Below, in pieces: positions 63,268-64,000 of a stretch of 64,000 nucleotides of DNA. Position numbers and translations under genes: made by a program. The stretch is taken from NCBI GenBank assembly GCA_942493305.1, contig OW818686.1, positions 248,001 to 312,000 of the forward strand, read 5' to 3'. The notes below the pieces were generated by a model that ran no database searches, was not told the DNA's origin, and worked only from the letters and a program-made list of their open reading frames with translations. Source of the DNA: UBA7672 sp030824255. Its GTDB lineage: Bacteria; Pseudomonadota; Alphaproteobacteria; Caulobacterales; Hyphomonadaceae. Position 1 is the first letter of the stretch, and every line of letters starts with the position of its first letter.

Positions 63268-64000
63268 CTAGTGGTCATGGCTCGCGCCGGACTTCTCGAC
63301 GTCGGCGCGAATGAGGAAAGCGTTGTCGCTCACATAGACTTCACCGGGCTTGATGCCGCCGAGGATTTCCGTCCATTCCGGAGATTGCCGCCCAAGCTCA
63401 AGCATACGAACCTCGTATGTCTCGCCGACGCGGGCGTAGACCACCGTGAAATCGCGGAAGCGTTGCAGAGCGCGTGTTCGCACGGCGAGAGCGGCCTGCT
63501 CGGAAGCAACGGCAACGTCGCCGCTCACCGCCTGCCCGGGTCGCCACGTGACCCCGTCCGGATTGGGTAGCTCGACGTGGGCAACGACTGTCTGCGTCAG
63601 CATATCGGCTGTTGGCAGGATCGCTTCTATGTCGGCTCTCACGACATGATCACCCTGAAGGCTCTTGACCTCGATGGGCTGCCCCGTCCTGAGCCGTTCA
63701 GCGTCACGCGGATAAACGTAGAACTCCGCGTGCACCTTCGTGCTGTCCGCAATCACATAGAGAGCACCCTGCCCGGCCACATCGCCCACATTGGCGCCGC
63801 GCTCCATGATCACGCCGGAGATCGGCGCAGGGATCGCGTAGGTCTGCAGGCTGTCGCTGGAGGTGACCGTGGCAATGGTCTCGCCTTTGCGGACCTGCTC
63901 GCCGATAACCTTGCTCATGGTGATGATGCGCCCCGGATACCAAGCCCGCACCTCCGCCTTGCCTTGCGGCTGCAGCTCGACCCGTCCTGAAAGCGTCACG
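63268..64000 (-). CDS. czcB: Efflux RND periplasmic adaptor subunit (CzcB-like), C-terminal part
   Basis: At least 243 residues are present; the N-terminus is beyond the right edge. A lipoyl/barrel-sandwich segment (AWYPGRIITMSKVIGEQVRKGETIATV with YAIPAPISGVIMERGANVGD), a beta-barrel (VHAEFYVYPRDAERLRTGQP), and a membrane-proximal domain ending GASHDH are visible. It links the CzcA pump to an outer-membrane channel. The His-Asp-His end may bind metal. It is cotranscribed with czcA. Confidence 0.92.
   Translation of the reverse strand, partial: VTLSGRVELQPQGKAEVRAWYPGRIITMSKVIGEQVRKGETIATVTSSDSLQTYAIPAPISGVIMERGANVGDVAGQGALYVIADSTKVHAEFYVYPRDAERLRTGQPIEVKSLQGDHVVRADIEAILPTADMLTQTVVAHVELPNPDGVTWRPGQAVSGDVAVASEQAALAVRTRALQRFRDFTVVYARVGETYEVRMLELGRQSPEWTEILGGIKPGEVYVSDNAFLIRADVEKSGASHDH

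Overview
The window is a GC-rich alphaproteobacterial chromosome segment, most likely from Hyphomonadaceae/Caulobacterales. The pointers are conserved alphaproteobacterial blocks: rnd-lptC-lptA-lptB-rpoN-hpf-ptsN (53.8-48.0 kb, minus strand), an FYDLN-acid protein divergent from a class II (CP4-like) aroA with cmk, and argD, argF, hslO, apaG, metZ and a long-type dCTP deaminase in one neighbourhood. Many small lipoproteins, a TonB receptor and Entner-Doudoroff sugar catabolism fit an oligotrophic aquatic Gram-negative. I see no phage, CRISPR array, rRNA or complete insertion sequence.

Layout. 0-6.7 kb: the end of an EstB-like esterase gene, an unknown gene, an LpxR-like lipoprotein, nrdA with a tandem pair of NrdR boxes, a frameshifted NTF2-like lipoprotein, and a membrane/coiled-coil protein. 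6.8-14.5 kb: ettA, an MFS transporter, a PqaA-like lipoprotein, an unknown lipoprotein, a cystatin-motif lipoprotein, msrC-marR and tRNA-Gly. 14.6-24.8 kb: Entner-Doudoroff genes zwf-pgl and edd-eda, separated by a curli-like cluster (three curlin-repeat proteins plus CsgH) and a tryptophan-to-kynurenine operon. edd carries an apparent one-base insertion. 24.8-34.4 kb: a membrane protein, GST-dcd, metZ, yceI, apaG, a TonB receptor with PepSY partner, and a peroxiredoxin.

34.5-41.2 kb: hslO and argF-argD flank a block with DUF2256, an SDR, a GAF-HWE histidine kinase, folE and a BLUF photoreceptor. This looks like light-response or photolyase-associated cargo without the photolyase. 41.2-47.2 kb: a gene-poor stretch with REP-like repeats, an EstB-like esterase, a sulfotransferase lying between two copies of the esterase 3' end, cmk-aroA, the FYDLN protein and tRNA-Ala. 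47.3-55.3 kb: an alpha/beta hydrolase, the ptsN-hpf-rpoN-lptBAC-rnd block, tRNA-Leu, a PagL-like lipid A deacylase and a DUF411 metal-binding lipoprotein. 55.5-64 kb: an uncharacterised 1448-residue beta-solenoid membrane protein, then a CzcA-type RND pump and its adaptor, cut by the window edge.

The items most worth a second look are the 1448-residue protein with its internally duplicated module beside metal-resistance genes, the sulfotransferase between direct repeats, the BLUF/folE/DUF2256 block, the curlin-like proteins with a conserved cysteine pair, and the cystatin-motif lipoprotein. Two genes (edd and the NTF2-like lipoprotein) are broken by single-base indels at C-containing positions; these may be assembly errors.
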